Source: Blautia obeum ATCC 29174
Lineage (GTDB): Bacteria; Bacillota; Clostridia; Lachnospirales; Lachnospiraceae
DNA length: 64,000 nucleotides
Direction of reading: 5' to 3'
Assembly (NCBI RefSeq): GCF_025147765.1
Contig: NZ_CP102265.1
Location: forward strand, 196,001 to 260,000
The translations under genes were made by a program, and so were the position numbers. Every line of letters begins with the position of its first letter. Position 1 is the first letter of the stretch. The notes below the pieces were generated by a model that saw nothing but the letters and a program-made list of their open reading frames with translations, was not told where the DNA came from and did not search any database. Below, in pieces: positions 41,955 through 52,500 of the stretch.

Positions 41955-43046
41955 ATGAAAAACTGGGACAATGTAGTTTTGGTGCCGGAATTCGATGAGC
42001 AGGGTGTTGCCTGCTATCGTCTGGAAGGCGGAGATTATGAAAATGAGTATTATGTGATTTCTGAGGCAGAATCAAGAAAGCTTCTGAATACACCTGAAAT
42101 CGTCGGTTATGAAGTTTATAACTGTCTGGTTTCCTCAACTTCTCAGATGCTTTATTATCTGAAGGAACAGAAGAAGGTTACAACTGCAAATATTCTTTCT
42201 ATTCTTAGAGGCGCGCTGAACTATCCTCTGGAAGAGGCATGCTACAGAGAGCATATCCGTGTTCATGATATCAGCTTTCTTTCCAGTGAGCGTGTATTTG
42301 AAAAAGAAGAGATCGCAGGTCTGGAGATCAAATACAGCAAGCTTACTATGGTGCCGGACAGCACACTGATGATCGGTGACATCATTGCAAGTGGAGAGAC
42401 TCTGATCCACTGTCTTCGCTATGTGACTGATTTTTACAGAGATCATGGCGCAAGACTCCGTAATATCATTATTTTTACAATCGGCGGAACCAAGGGAATC
42501 GATATCCTTGAGAAGCTTACTGCAGAGATCCGTGAATTCTGGCCGGAGTTCGAAGGCTTTATTACTGTTTATTATGAAGGAATCTTCAGTACCTATCAGG
42601 ACAAGGGTGTTTCCGGGATCAACCTTCCGGACGTGGATTTCTACTGGAAGGGTGGTATTGTTGCGCCTGAATTCAGAAGAGAAACACTTTCCATGTGCAG
42701 TCCTCTTTTTGAAAAATGTATCATCTATGATGGCGGTGCAAGACGTTATGAGATCCATGAGCATGTAGAAGAGGTTCTGGAATTTTGGGAAGGAATCAAA
42801 GAAAGAGCTGACAAGATCGATTTCAAAGAGCTTCTGGATGAGAAACTTGGTTATCCTACTCCGATCAGCTATGAAGACTGGATCAAGGCAAACCACTATC
42901 AGAAGGTTCGCCCGGCAGATGCAAAATGGCTGTATCGTCAGGAACTTGGATACATCGAAAGTATGAAAGATATCACATTAAAAGAACTCGCAGAGCAACG
43001 TATCGGTGAATTTACGGGCGCACTGCGAAAATATATTTTAGATTAA
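41955..43046 (+). CDS. Phosphoribosyltransferase-like protein
   Basis: A 363-residue protein preceded by AGGAAGGG. Two segments recall type I phosphoribosyltransferases: NILSILRGALNYPLEEA (the pyrophosphate loop region) and LMIGDIIASGETLIHCL (the PRPP-binding loop). The rest, including a C-terminal 100 residues with DWIKANHYQKVRPADAKWLY, is not recognised. It is much longer than salvage enzymes such as Upp or Hpt. A CodB-like permease gene follows 19 bases later, so nucleobase salvage is a reasonable inference. Confidence 0.55.
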   Translation: MKNWDNVVLVPEFDEQGVACYRLEGGDYENEYYVISEAESRKLLNTPEIVGYEVYNCLVSSTSQMLYYLKEQKKVTTANILSILRGALNYPLEEACYREHIRVHDISFLSSERVFEKEEIAGLEIKYSKLTMVPDSTLMIGDIIASGETLIHCLRYVTDFYRDHGARLRNIIIFTIGGTKGIDILEKLTAEIREFWPEFEGFITVYYEGIFSTYQDKGVSGINLPDVDFYWKGGIVAPEFRRETLSMCSPLFEKCIIYDGGARRYEIHEHVEEVLEFWEGIKERADKIDFKELLDEKLGYPTPISYEDWIKANHYQKVRPADAKWLYRQELGYIESMKDITLKELAEQRIGEFTGALRKYILD

Positions 43047-43065
43047 GGAAAAACGGGGAGAACAA

Positions 43066-44334
43066 ATGAGTGAAAAAATGACAACAGCAAACAGCGCAGA
43101 GCAGGGAAAGGTGGATATTGACTTTGCAGAGTGCGCGGTTCCGAAGTGGAGCAGACGCCGATTTGTGACAATGTTTATGATCATGCTTGGATTTACTTTC
43201 TTTTCTGCAAGTATGTGGGTAGGCCAGGAAATGGCAGCAGGACTGGACTTCTGGGGATTTATCAAAGCCCTCCTTCTGGGTGGTGCGATCCTTGGTATTT
43301 ACACAGGTCTGCTTGGTTATGTAGGTGCAGAGACAGGCTTAAGCCTTGACCTGCTTTCCAAGAGAGCGTTTGGAGAAAAAGGTTCTTATATTTCTTCTGC
43401 GCTGACAAGTTTTACACAGATCGGATGGTTTGGCGTAGGTATTGCAATGTTTGCAATTCCGGTAGCACGTGAACTTTTTGGCGGAAGCACTGCGGTAGAA
43501 TGGGTGCTGATCCTGATCGCAGGAGCATGTATGACTGCATCTGCATATTTTGGAATTAAGTCTCTTACCGTGATCAGTTATATTGCCGTACCGCTTGTTG
43601 CAATTCTTGGAACAGTGGCAATGATCATGGCAGTTAAGCAGGGAGATGGAACGATCGTTGATCAGTTTGCTAAATCCAGCGGCTCTCTGAGTGTCATCGG
43701 CGGTGCAGGACTTGCAATTGGTTCTTTTGTATCAGGAGGAACTGCAACACCGAACTTCACACGATTTGCAAAAAATGGTAAACAGGGAACGATCGCAACA
43801 GTAGTTGCCTTCTTTATCGGAAACTCCCTGATGTTCTTCTTCGGAGCAATTTCTTATATTTTTGTTGGCGGAAATGATATTTTTGAAGTAATGATTCGTC
43901 TGAATTTGTTCTATCTTGCAATCCTGGTTTTGGGATTAAATATCTGGACAACAAATGACAATGCTCTGTATACAGCAGGACTTGGTCTTGCAAACATTTT
44001 CAATAAGAGAAAGAAACCGATGGTTCTGATCTCCGGTGTTATCGGAACACTGCTTTCTGTATGGCTATACTACAATTTCTGCGGATGGCTGAACATCCTG
44101 AACTGTACACTGCCGCCGGTTGGTATCATCCTGGTAATCTCTTATTTCATGAACAAAAAGGCTTACGATACAGATACCATTAAGATTGTAACAGTCAACT
44201 GGTTTGCAGTTGCCGGAGTTATTCTTGGTGCGATCGTGGCAAACGTAGTGACATGGGGAATTGCATCCATCAATGGTATGGTTGTTGCAGCTCTGTGCTA
44301 TGTGGTCGGAGAAATGGTTAATAAAAATAAATAA
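43066..44334 (+). CDS. NCS1-family cytosine/purine permease (CodB-like)
   Basis: A 422-residue membrane protein with about 12 helices. The N-terminus VPKWSRRRFVTMFMIMLGF, the first-helix ASMWVGQEMAAGL, the substrate-region GWFGVGIAMFA, GGTATPNFTRFAKNGKQG and the NIWTTNDNALYTAGLGLAN segment are typical of the CodB branch of NCS1. It would bring in cytosine or a related base by cation symport. No cytosine deaminase gene is in the window; the phosphoribosyltransferase-like gene is its operon partner. It starts behind GGGGAG and is followed by a terminator. Confidence 0.9.
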   Translation: MSEKMTTANSAEQGKVDIDFAECAVPKWSRRRFVTMFMIMLGFTFFSASMWVGQEMAAGLDFWGFIKALLLGGAILGIYTGLLGYVGAETGLSLDLLSKRAFGEKGSYISSALTSFTQIGWFGVGIAMFAIPVARELFGGSTAVEWVLILIAGACMTASAYFGIKSLTVISYIAVPLVAILGTVAMIMAVKQGDGTIVDQFAKSSGSLSVIGGAGLAIGSFVSGGTATPNFTRFAKNGKQGTIATVVAFFIGNSLMFFFGAISYIFVGGNDIFEVMIRLNLFYLAILVLGLNIWTTNDNALYTAGLGLANIFNKRKKPMVLISGVIGTLLSVWLYYNFCGWLNILNCTLPPVGIILVISYFMNKKAYDTDTIKIVTVNWFAVAGVILGAIVANVVTWGIASINGMVVAALCYVVGEMVNKNK

Positions 44335-44354
44335 TAATTAAAATATAATGACAG

Positions 44355-44392
44355 AAAAAGATTACCGAAATTGTAAAAGGTAATCTTTTTTT
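44355..44392 (+). terminator. Terminator after the permease
   Basis: AAAAAGATTACC (44355-44366) pairs perfectly with GGTAATCTTTTT (44379-44390), with further T. Confidence 0.88.
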
Positions 44393-44456
44393 GTTGGAAA
44401 ATATATAGTACAATAAACAGATAGATGTTCGACTTGAATTGAAACGGAGAGCTCAA

Positions 44457-45395
44457 ATGGCAAAAAAAAGAAGAAAACCGAAGATGGAGTTCCGATATTA
44501 CCAGATGTCAGCGGGAAGTCCGATCCTGGCACTTCTTGGACAGAAGTGGGTCCAGAATTACGGGAATGATGTGGATTATCTTCATTTTCATAATTATCTT
44601 GAGATTGGATACTGCTATGGTGGTGACGGATTTATGGTGCTGGGTGAAGAGGAAAAGCGCTTCTATGGAGGTATCGTTACAGTGATTCCGCCGAACTATC
44701 CACACACAACAAACAGCGATATCGGGACGGTCAGTAAATGGGAATACCTTTTCATAGATGTAGAAGGTTTTATGAAAAAATTCCTGGATAATCCGGTTAA
44801 GGCAGAAAAGGTGATTCAGCGAATCTATTCCAGGGCTTTGTTTTTTGAAGAGAAGGAGAATTTGTCTATCTCGAAAAAAATCCACAAGATTCTGGATATC
44901 ATGAGAGATGGTGAAGAATTTTTTCTGGAGGAAGCAAAGGGAGTGCTTGCGGCACTTCTGGTAGAAATTGCCCGGTTAAACAGAGATTCAGGAGAGGATA
45001 AGGTTGCGGAAAATGCCGGTAAGCTTACCAATATGATCACCAGTGTGCTGGATTATGTATCATATCACTACATGGAGGATATCAAAGTAGAGGATCTGGC
45101 GAATATCTGTCATATCAGTGAGACACATTTCCGGAGAGTTTTTACTTCCTACATGAAGATGAGCCCATTGGAATATATTAATACCGTACGTGTCTACACG
45201 GCATGTGAACTTCTGGAGACCACAGATGCCCCGGTTGCGGATGTTGCTCACAAATGTGGGTTTACGACAAATTCGACATTCAACAGAAACTTTAAACAGC
45301 TGATGGGAGTCACTCCTCTCGAATGGCGGAAACGTCCGGAAAGCTATGAACAGCAGCTTCTGCGATTTGATATTCATTCAGAAAAAGGATGGTAG
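44457..45395 (+). CDS. AraC-family transcriptional regulator
   Basis: A 312-residue regulator. The N-terminal cupin-like sensing domain includes DYLHFHNYLEIGYCYGGDG and VTVIPPNYPHTTN (about residues 30-90). The C-terminal AraC domain has two helix-turn-helices: VEDLANICHISETHFRRVF and VADVAHKCGFTTNSTFNRNF, followed by GVTPLEWR. The ATG at 44457 follows CGGAGAG; a TTG at 44439 lacks a site. Regulators of this kind sense sugars. It precedes a galactoside uptake and hydrolysis cluster whose promoter lacks a good -35 box, so it is the probable activator. Confidence 0.9.
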   Translation: MAKKRRKPKMEFRYYQMSAGSPILALLGQKWVQNYGNDVDYLHFHNYLEIGYCYGGDGFMVLGEEEKRFYGGIVTVIPPNYPHTTNSDIGTVSKWEYLFIDVEGFMKKFLDNPVKAEKVIQRIYSRALFFEEKENLSISKKIHKILDIMRDGEEFFLEEAKGVLAALLVEIARLNRDSGEDKVAENAGKLTNMITSVLDYVSYHYMEDIKVEDLANICHISETHFRRVFTSYMKMSPLEYINTVRVYTACELLETTDAPVADVAHKCGFTTNSTFNRNFKQLMGVTPLEWRKRPESYEQQLLRFDIHSEKGW

Positions 45396-45418
45396 AAAAA
45401 CAGAAAGGAATCATTTAT

Positions 45419-45931
45419 ATGTACGACTATAAGATTGTGGAGCAGATCTCCCGAAAGAAAAAAAGCATGTCCGGAGTTCTCCGGAAAGTAATGGTTTTGT
45501 TTGCAGTGATCTTTGTGATCCTGGGAATTACAATATCCCAGTCCTTTATGCTGGCAGGATTTCTTCTTGCAGCGCTTTATTTTGTGTTTGATATTTTCAG
45601 CCAGAAGGATTATGAGTATACCCTGGAAAATGATCAGCTCAGCATTGATGTGATCTATGGCAAAAAGTATCGTAAGACTGCCCATGTACTGGAGCTGAAG
45701 GAGCTGGAAGTCGTTGCGCCGCACTGGCACGAAAGTGTTGCTAAATATAAAAAAAACGGTGGTACGGAGCAGCTGAAAAAATATGATTATACCTCTTATG
45801 ATGACAATACTCCGTATTACACGATGATCATCAAAGAAGATGGACGAAAGATCAAATTGCTTCTCGATCTCACAGAGGAGATGCTGCACACAATAAAGAC
45901 ACAGCATCCGGAAAAAGTCTATTTTGCATAA
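45419..45931 (+). CDS. Small membrane protein of unknown function
   Basis: A 170-residue protein with two adjacent membrane helices (about residues 22-62, VMVLFAVIFVILGITIS and FMLAGFLLAALYFVFDIF) and a C-terminal soluble domain of beta character (YEYTLENDQLSIDVIYG, YYTMIIKEDGRKIKLLLDL). Such a layout recalls PH-like membrane-anchored domains, but I do not recognise a characterised family. The ATG at 45419 follows AAAGGAAT; an ATG at 45389 overlaps the AraC stop. It is co-oriented with the AraC gene and followed by a terminator. Confidence 0.7.
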   Translation: MYDYKIVEQISRKKKSMSGVLRKVMVLFAVIFVILGITISQSFMLAGFLLAALYFVFDIFSQKDYEYTLENDQLSIDVIYGKKYRKTAHVLELKELEVVAPHWHESVAKYKKNGGTEQLKKYDYTSYDDNTPYYTMIIKEDGRKIKLLLDLTEEMLHTIKTQHPEKVYFA

Positions 45932-45997
45932 AAACAGCAAAATTCTGTGAAATATGTACAAAAAATGAATAGAAAATTTATGAAATAAGAACAAACA

Positions 45998-46051
45998 CCT
46001 CTCTTGAAGATAAGAAAAATATACATTCTGTCAAAAAGAGAGGATTTTTTT
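45998..46051 (+). terminator. Terminator before the galactoside transport operon
   Basis: CCTCTCTT (45998-46005) pairs with AAGAGAGG (46036-46043) around a 30-base loop, followed by ATTTTTTT. Confidence 0.7.
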
Positions 46052-46261
46052 CATCAAAATAATACGACAAAAATCGTGAGAATGCGAAAAACGAACAAAA
46101 AATACAATTTTATGTACGTGTAATAGTGTAAAATATATAAAATGGTCGAAAATGCATATTATATGTGCGGTTATGCAAACTATATCAAAAAACGGGATGC
46201 TATAATTGGTTCATAAGCAATTCGGAAAAGAGAATACGCTTAATAAAAGGAGGACACATTC
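46052..46261 (+). promoter_or_regulatory. Control region of the sugar ABC operon
   Basis: A perfect -10 box TATAAT lies at 46201-46206, but no -35 match exists at 16-18 bases upstream. This points to an activator, plausibly the AraC protein at 44457. The upstream 140 bases are AT-rich without an obvious inverted repeat. The start codon follows AAAGGAGGACAC. Confidence 0.5.
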
Positions 46262-47551
46262 ATGAAGAAAAAATTACTTGCAGTATTAATGACAGGTATC
46301 ATGGCTGCATCTTTTGCAGGAACAGCAACCGTTGTTTCCGCTGATTCTGGAGATGACAACACATTGACAGTATGGGCATGGGACCAGAACTTCAATATCA
46401 AATCTATGCAGATGGCTGGTGAGCAGTATGCAAAAGATCACGAAGGATTCGCAGTAGACGTTATCGAAACATCTTCTGATGACTGCCAGACAAAACTTAC
46501 AACAGCAGCTAACGCTGGTGACTACAGCACACTTCCGGACATCGTTCTGATGCAGGACAACAGCTATCAGAAATATCTGAAGAGCTATCCGGATGCATTT
46601 ACAGATCTCAAAGATATGGATATCAACTGGGATGATTTCGGAAAACTGAAACAGTCCTACTCCATGGTAGATGACACACATTATGGTGTTCCGTTTGATA
46701 ACGGTGCTGTTATTGCATGCTATCGTACAGATATCCTTGAAGAAGCTGGATATACACTGGATGATCTGACAGACATCACATGGTCCAAATTCATGGAAAT
46801 CGGTAAAGACCTTCATGAAAAAACAGGTAAATACCTCCTTACAAGCGAAGCTACAGGCGGCGATACTCTGATGATGATGATGCAGTCTTGTGGAGCTAAC
46901 TTCGTAAATGAAGACGGCGAAGCTTATATCGTTGGAAACGATGTTGCAGAAAAATGCATCAACCTTTATGTAGACCTTGTTAAAAACGATGTTGTTAAAC
47001 TTGTAAACAACTGGGATGAATATATCGCAACAATCACAGGCGGCGAGGCTGCTGGTATCGTAAATGGTAACTGGATCACAGCTACTCTGATGTCTACAGA
47101 AGATCAGAAAGGTCTCTGGGAAATCACAACAATGCCTAAGGTTGACGACGTTGATACAGCTACAAACTATGCAAACAATGGTGGTTCTTCCTGGTATATC
47201 ACATCCAACTGCAAGAACGTAGAGCTCGCAGAAGATTTCCTTGCAAGCACATTTGGTTCCAGCACAGACTTCTATGATGCAATCCTTCCGGCATCAGGTG
47301 CAATCTCCTGTTATCTGCCGGCTGGTGAATCTGAAGTTTACAATGAGCCAAACGAATTCTTTAACGGACAGCCAATCTTCTCCACAATCGTAGAATACTC
47401 TTCTCATATTCCGGAGTTCACAAAAACACCGTATCACTATGAAGCAAGAGAATGTGTCAACACAGCAGTTGTTAATATCGTAAATGGTACATCTGTAGAA
47501 GACGCTCTTCAGGAAGCACAGGATACACTGGCATTCAAGATGACTGAATAG
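46262..47551 (+). CDS. Extracellular sugar-binding protein of an ABC transporter
   Basis: A 429-residue family 1 solute-binding protein. The N-terminal signal MKKKLLAVLMTGIMAASFAG ends in TVVSA-DSGDD. The mature part begins NTLTVWAWDQNFNIKSM, and has the DIVLMQDNSY, YGVPFDNGAVIACYRTDILEEAGY and GGEAAGIVNGNWI segments typical of sugar binding. Unlike most Gram-positive binding proteins there is no lipobox cysteine near the cleavage site, so anchoring is unclear. Codons are strongly biased, suggesting abundance. Two permeases follow. Substrate is probably a galactoside, from the downstream hydrolases. Confidence 0.92.
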   Translation: MKKKLLAVLMTGIMAASFAGTATVVSADSGDDNTLTVWAWDQNFNIKSMQMAGEQYAKDHEGFAVDVIETSSDDCQTKLTTAANAGDYSTLPDIVLMQDNSYQKYLKSYPDAFTDLKDMDINWDDFGKLKQSYSMVDDTHYGVPFDNGAVIACYRTDILEEAGYTLDDLTDITWSKFMEIGKDLHEKTGKYLLTSEATGGDTLMMMMQSCGANFVNEDGEAYIVGNDVAEKCINLYVDLVKNDVVKLVNNWDEYIATITGGEAAGIVNGNWITATLMSTEDQKGLWEITTMPKVDDVDTATNYANNGGSSWYITSNCKNVELAEDFLASTFGSSTDFYDAILPASGAISCYLPAGESEVYNEPNEFFNGQPIFSTIVEYSSHIPEFTKTPYHYEARECVNTAVVNIVNGTSVEDALQEAQDTLAFKMTE

Positions 47552-47600
47552 TCCTCTGGATATTAAGTGAAACTGAAATAAGAAAATTTACGTGAGCGCG

Positions 47601-47620
47601 GGGGACTGCTTGCAGTCCCC
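47601..47620 (+). promoter_or_regulatory. Intercistronic hairpin between binding protein and permease genes
   Basis: GGGGACTG (47601-47608) pairs perfectly with CAGTCCCC (47613-47620) around CTTG, without a T run. Such structures protect the upstream message and lower downstream expression, giving more binding protein than permease. Confidence 0.7.
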
Positions 47621-47682
47621 TGTCTTATGTTAAGAGTTACAGTTGCCGGAAACGGCAGCAAGTTTTGAAAGGGGGAGTTCAT

Positions 47683-48582
47683 ATGAATTCCAGGAAAAAA
47701 GGTATGACTCTGGTTGCAAAACAGAGAACTGCAGGATGGCTTTTCCTTGCACCTGCATCCATTATGATCGCAGTCATGAGTTTCTATCCAATGATCCGTG
47801 CATTCATTATTTCACTGCAGACCGGAGCAGGCGCAAACATGAGATTTGCAGATCCGATCTTCAGTAACTACAAGCGTATTCTTGCAGACAAAGTATTCCA
47901 GCAGTCTATTGTAAATACGTTCCTTTATCTGATCATTCAGGTGCCGATCATGCTGATACTGGCAATTCTTCTGGCACAGCTTTTAAATAACAAAGATCTG
48001 AAACTCAGAGGATTTTTCCGTACATGTGTATTTCTTCCATGTGCAACATCCCTGGTTTCCTACTCACTGATTTTCCGTTCCATGTTTGCAACAGATGGTC
48101 TGATCAACAGTATCCTGATCAAACTTGGAATCTTATCAACCGGCTACAACTTCCTGGGAAATTCCACCAGTGCCAAGATTGTGATCATCCTGGCTCTGAT
48201 CTGGAGATGGACAGGCTACAACATGGTATTCTATCTTGCTGGTCTTCAGAATATTGAATATTCTGTATATGAAGCAGCAAAGATCGATGGTGCCAACGGC
48301 TGGAAGACTTTCTGGAAGATCACTGTTCCGCTTCTGAAACCGACAATTATCATGACCTTCATCATGTCAATCAATGGTACACTGCAATTGTTTGATGAGT
48401 CTGTCAACCTGACAAAAGGTGGCCCGGCAAACTCCACAATCACAATGTCCCACTATATTTACAACACATGCTTTATTAACGTACCGAACTTTGGATATGC
48501 ATCAGCGATGTCATTTATCATATTCATCATGGTAGCTGTGCTTGCATTTATCAACTTGAAAGTAGGTGATACACGTGACTAA
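47683..48582 (+). CDS. Sugar ABC transporter permease (MalF-type)
   Basis: A 299-residue permease with six membrane helices. The first lies at about 18-40 (GWLFLAPASIMIAVMSFYP). The EAA loop, which docks the ATPase, reads YEAAKIDGANGWKTFWKITVP. The ATG at 47683 follows AAAGGGGGAG. It pairs with the next gene to form the channel. No ATPase gene is in the operon; as in many Gram-positive sugar systems, a shared MsmK-type ATPase encoded elsewhere is expected. Confidence 0.94.
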   Translation: MNSRKKGMTLVAKQRTAGWLFLAPASIMIAVMSFYPMIRAFIISLQTGAGANMRFADPIFSNYKRILADKVFQQSIVNTFLYLIIQVPIMLILAILLAQLLNNKDLKLRGFFRTCVFLPCATSLVSYSLIFRSMFATDGLINSILIKLGILSTGYNFLGNSTSAKIVIILALIWRWTGYNMVFYLAGLQNIEYSVYEAAKIDGANGWKTFWKITVPLLKPTIIMTFIMSINGTLQLFDESVNLTKGGPANSTITMSHYIYNTCFINVPNFGYASAMSFIIFIMVAVLAFINLKVGDTRD

Positions 48583-49402
48583 GAAAAACAAATCAGCCAT
48601 TCAGAGAAGATTGATTCCTACTTATATTTTTCTGATCATCGTGTCATTTATTTCTGTATTCCCGTTATACTGGATGATCTCAGCTGCGACAAATACATCA
48701 ACAGATGTATCCCGTGGACGTATCCTTCCGGGAAGTCATTTTATGGAAAACTTCCACAATCTGACAGCTCAGCAGCCACTGTGGAGAGCACTTGGAAACT
48801 CGTTTTTCTATGCAATCCTTACCACAGTGATCTGTCTTCTGATCTGCTCTATCGCAGGATATGGATTTGAAGTTTATCATGACAAAGGAAAAGACAGACT
48901 GTTCTCCGTGCTGCTTCTTGCAATGATGGTTCCGCAGGTTGCAACCATGGTTCCGTTGTTCAAAATGTTCTCCAAAGCAGGACTTCTGAATACAGCAGTT
49001 GGTTTTATCCTTCCAATCATTTCTACACCATTTATGATCATGATGTTCCGTCAGAACGCAAGATCATTCCCGGTAGATATTATCGAAGCAGCTCGTATTG
49101 ATGGACTGAGCGAAGTAAGGATCTTCTTCCAGATGTTCATTCCTACAATGAAATCTACATATGCAGCTGCAGCTGTTATTACCTTCATGAACGCATGGAA
49201 CTCTTACCTGTGGCCGAAGGTAATCATGACAGATAATAAGGCAATGACAATGCCAATGTTGATCGCCAACCTGATCACAGGTTATGTAACAGACTATGGT
49301 ATGCTGATGTGCGGCGTATTGTTCTGTTCCATCCCGACCATGATCGTCTTCTTCGTACTGCAGAAACAGTTCGCAGAAGGTATTACCGGTGCTGTCAAGT
49401 AA
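48575..49402 (+). CDS. Sugar ABC transporter permease (MalG-type)
   Basis: A 275-residue permease with six membrane helices. It has the N-terminal IFLIIVSFISVFPLYWMI helix and the EAA loop IEAARIDGLSEVRIFFQMFIP. The GTG at 48575 lies 6 bases after AGTAGGTG and overlaps the end of the MalF-type gene by 8 bases; an upstream GTG at 48566 is inside the binding site. It completes the channel. A terminator-like hairpin separates it from the lacZ-type gene. Confidence 0.93.
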   Translation: MTKKNKSAIQRRLIPTYIFLIIVSFISVFPLYWMISAATNTSTDVSRGRILPGSHFMENFHNLTAQQPLWRALGNSFFYAILTTVICLLICSIAGYGFEVYHDKGKDRLFSVLLLAMMVPQVATMVPLFKMFSKAGLLNTAVGFILPIISTPFMIMMFRQNARSFPVDIIEAARIDGLSEVRIFFQMFIPTMKSTYAAAAVITFMNAWNSYLWPKVIMTDNKAMTMPMLIANLITGYVTDYGMLMCGVLFCSIPTMIVFFVLQKQFAEGITGAVK

Positions 49403-49416
49403 ACAATGAATTTAAT

Positions 49417-49488
49417 AAAAGGATGCTGCTTGGGCCTGTGGGTATATTGCGTAATATGTCCCAGACAGATTATGCGGCATCCTTTTTT
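49417..49488 (+). terminator. Long terminator between transporter and beta-galactosidase genes
   Basis: AAAAGGATGC (49417-49426) pairs with GCATCC-TTTTTT (49477-49488). The 50-base interior can form a TGGG/CCCA sub-stem. It probably allows partial read-through into the hydrolase genes, as no strong promoter is seen in the 30 bases that follow. Confidence 0.7.
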
Positions 49489-49518
49489 GCTTAAAAATAA
49501 TAACGCAGGAGGATAAGA

Positions 49519-52500
49519 ATGAAAACTTTTGATTATTCTTTAGTAAAGGATCCACAGTATTTTAAGGACAGAAGAATGGATGCGCATTCTGACCATACAT
49601 ATTACAGAGATGGAGAGGAAGCGCAGGAAAAAGCAACGTCTTTCCGTTACGATCTCAATGGAATCTGGAAATTCCACTATGCCCGCAACTACGGAAGTGC
49701 AATCCCGGGATTTGAAAAAGCAGACTATTGCTGCAAGGACTGGGATGATATCCGCGTGCCGGCACATATCCAGATGGAAGGATATGATGCACCTCAGTAT
49801 GCCAACGTACAGTATCCGTGGGAAGGTCACGAAGACATTCATCCGGGTGAGATTCCGGAGCACTTTAACCCGGTTGCAAGCTATGTGAAATACTTCGAAG
49901 TGCCGGAAGAAATGCAGGGAAAACGTCTCTTTATTTCTTTTCAGGGAGCAGAGAGCGGCATTGCATTATGGCTCAACGGACAGTTTGTAGGATATAGTGA
50001 AGACTCCTTTACACCGTCAGAATTTGAACTGACCGAGTATGTAAAAGAAGGTGAAAACAAACTCGCAGCACAGGTATTCAAATGGACAGCAAGCAGCTGG
50101 TGCGAGGACCAGGATTTCTATCGTTTCTCTGGAATCTACAGAGATGTTTATCTTTATACCGTGCCGGAGGTTCATGTTTATGACCTTCAGATCCGTGCAA
50201 TCCCGGACGAAACTTTAAGTACAGCGGCACTTGAGATCGGAACAGATACCTGGGGCAAAGGTACAGTAAAGATCACTCTTTCCAAAGATGGAGAGACCGT
50301 GATCGAAGATAAAAAAGCACTCGACGGAGAGGAAATTTATTCCTGGAAAGTAGAAGATCCGGTACTCTGGAGTGCAGAAGATCCGCAGCTTTATGACCTT
50401 GTTTTAGAGGTTTATAACGAGGCAGGAGAACTTCAGGAAGTAGTTCCGCAGAAGGTTGGATTCCGTCGTTTTGAGATGAAAGACGGTATCATGACACTGA
50501 ACGGAAAACGTATCGTATTCAAGGGCGTAAACCGTCATGAATTCAGCTCTGTGAGTGGAAGACACGTGTCCGAAGAAGAGCTTCGTAAAGACCTTAAGAT
50601 CATGAAACAGAACAACATCAATGCAATCCGTACCTGCCATTATCCGGATGCATCCCTGATCTATCAGCTCTGCGATGAATACGGAATCTATATGATCGAT
50701 GAGACAAACCTTGAATCTCATGGTTCCTGGGATGTTGCTGAATTTACGAAGGATTACACCTATGTTGTGCCGCATGACAAACCGGAATGGCTGGATATGA
50801 TGCTTGATCGTGCAAATTCCATGTACCAGAGAGACAAAAACCACGCTGCGATCCTGATCTGGTCCTGCGGAAATGAGTCCTTCGGAGGCAAGGATATTTT
50901 TGAAATGTCACAGTTCTTCCATAAGGCAGATCCGACTCGTCTGGTTCATTATGAAGGTCTCTGCCACGACCGCAGATATAACGATACCAGCGACATGGAA
51001 AGCCAGATGTATCCGTCTGTAGAAGCAATCAAGGAGTTCCTTGCAAAAGACAGTTCCAAGCCGTTTATCTGCTGTGAATATACCCACGCAATGGGAAATT
51101 CCTGCGGTGCAATGCACAAATATACAGATCTGACAGACACAGAACCGAAGTATCAGGGCGGATTTATCTGGGACTATATTGACCAGTCTATCTACAAAAA
51201 AGACCGCTACGGCAAAGAATTCCAGGCATACGGCGGTGACTTCGGAGAACGTCCGACAGATTACAACTTCAGTGGAAATGGTATCGCATATGGCGGAAAC
51301 AGAGATGCTTCTCCAAAGATGCAGGAAGTCAAATTCAACTACCAGAATATCACTGCAGAAGTCAGTGCAGACAGCGTAAAAGTCATCAACAAAAACCTGT
51401 TTGTAAGCACAGATATTTTTGATTGCAAAGTAACTGTTGCAAAGAATGGCAAAGTGATCCACAAGGCTTCTCTTGCAACTGCAGTTGCTCCATTAAGCGA
51501 AGAAACTTATGTACTTCCGCTTGCAAAAGAAGAGAAACCAGGCGAATATACGGTGACTGTTTCCTTCCATCTGAAAGAAGATAAAGCATGGGCAGAAGCA
51601 GGACATGAGGTGGCTTTTGGACAGTATGTATACCAGGTTGAAGAACCGAAAAAGACCTGCCCGGAAGGTGTAAAAGTGATCCGCAGCACACACAATATCG
51701 GTGTCAGAGGCGCACACTTTGAAGTACTTTTCTCTGTGTTAAACGGTGGTCTGGTATCTTATAAATATGCCGGAAAAGAGATGATCGAGGCAATCCCGAA
51801 ACCGAATTTCTGGCGTGCACCAACCGACAATGACTGTGGAAATCTTATGGGAATGCGCTACGGACAGTGGAAACTTGCCAGCATGTACTTAAGTCACAAA
51901 GACTTCCGCAAGGGACCGTATGGCCCGTCAAATATGCCAGAAGTAGAAGTGAATGAGAAGTCTGTAAAAGTAGCTTATACCTACATCATGCCGACTACAC
52001 CGACCAGCGAATGCAAGCTTTCTTATGAAGTTTTCGGTGATGGAAGAGTGAAAACAACTCTTACGTATGACCCTGTTAAAGAACTCGGTGATATGCCGGA
52101 ATTCGGTGTAATCTTCAAATTCAACGCAGATTATGACCGTGTAGAATGGTATGGACTTGGCGAGGCAGAAACTTATGCAGACCGTAAGAAAGGTGCAAAA
52201 CTTGGCATTTATGCAAACAAAGTTGCAGACAATATCGCAAGATATATGGTACCGCAGGAATGTGGTGCAAAAGAAGAAGTACGCTGGGCAAAAGTAACTG
52301 ACCGCAAGGGTAGAGGAATGCTCTTTGAGATGGATGAAAACAATGGGCCGATGATGTTCTCTGCACTTCCATACACACCTCATGAGATGGAAAATGCAAT
52401 GCATCCATATGAACTTCCAGAGGTTCATTACACTGTTGTACGTGTGGCAAAAGACCAGATGGGAATCGGTGGTGATGACAGCTGGGGTGCTCGCACACAC

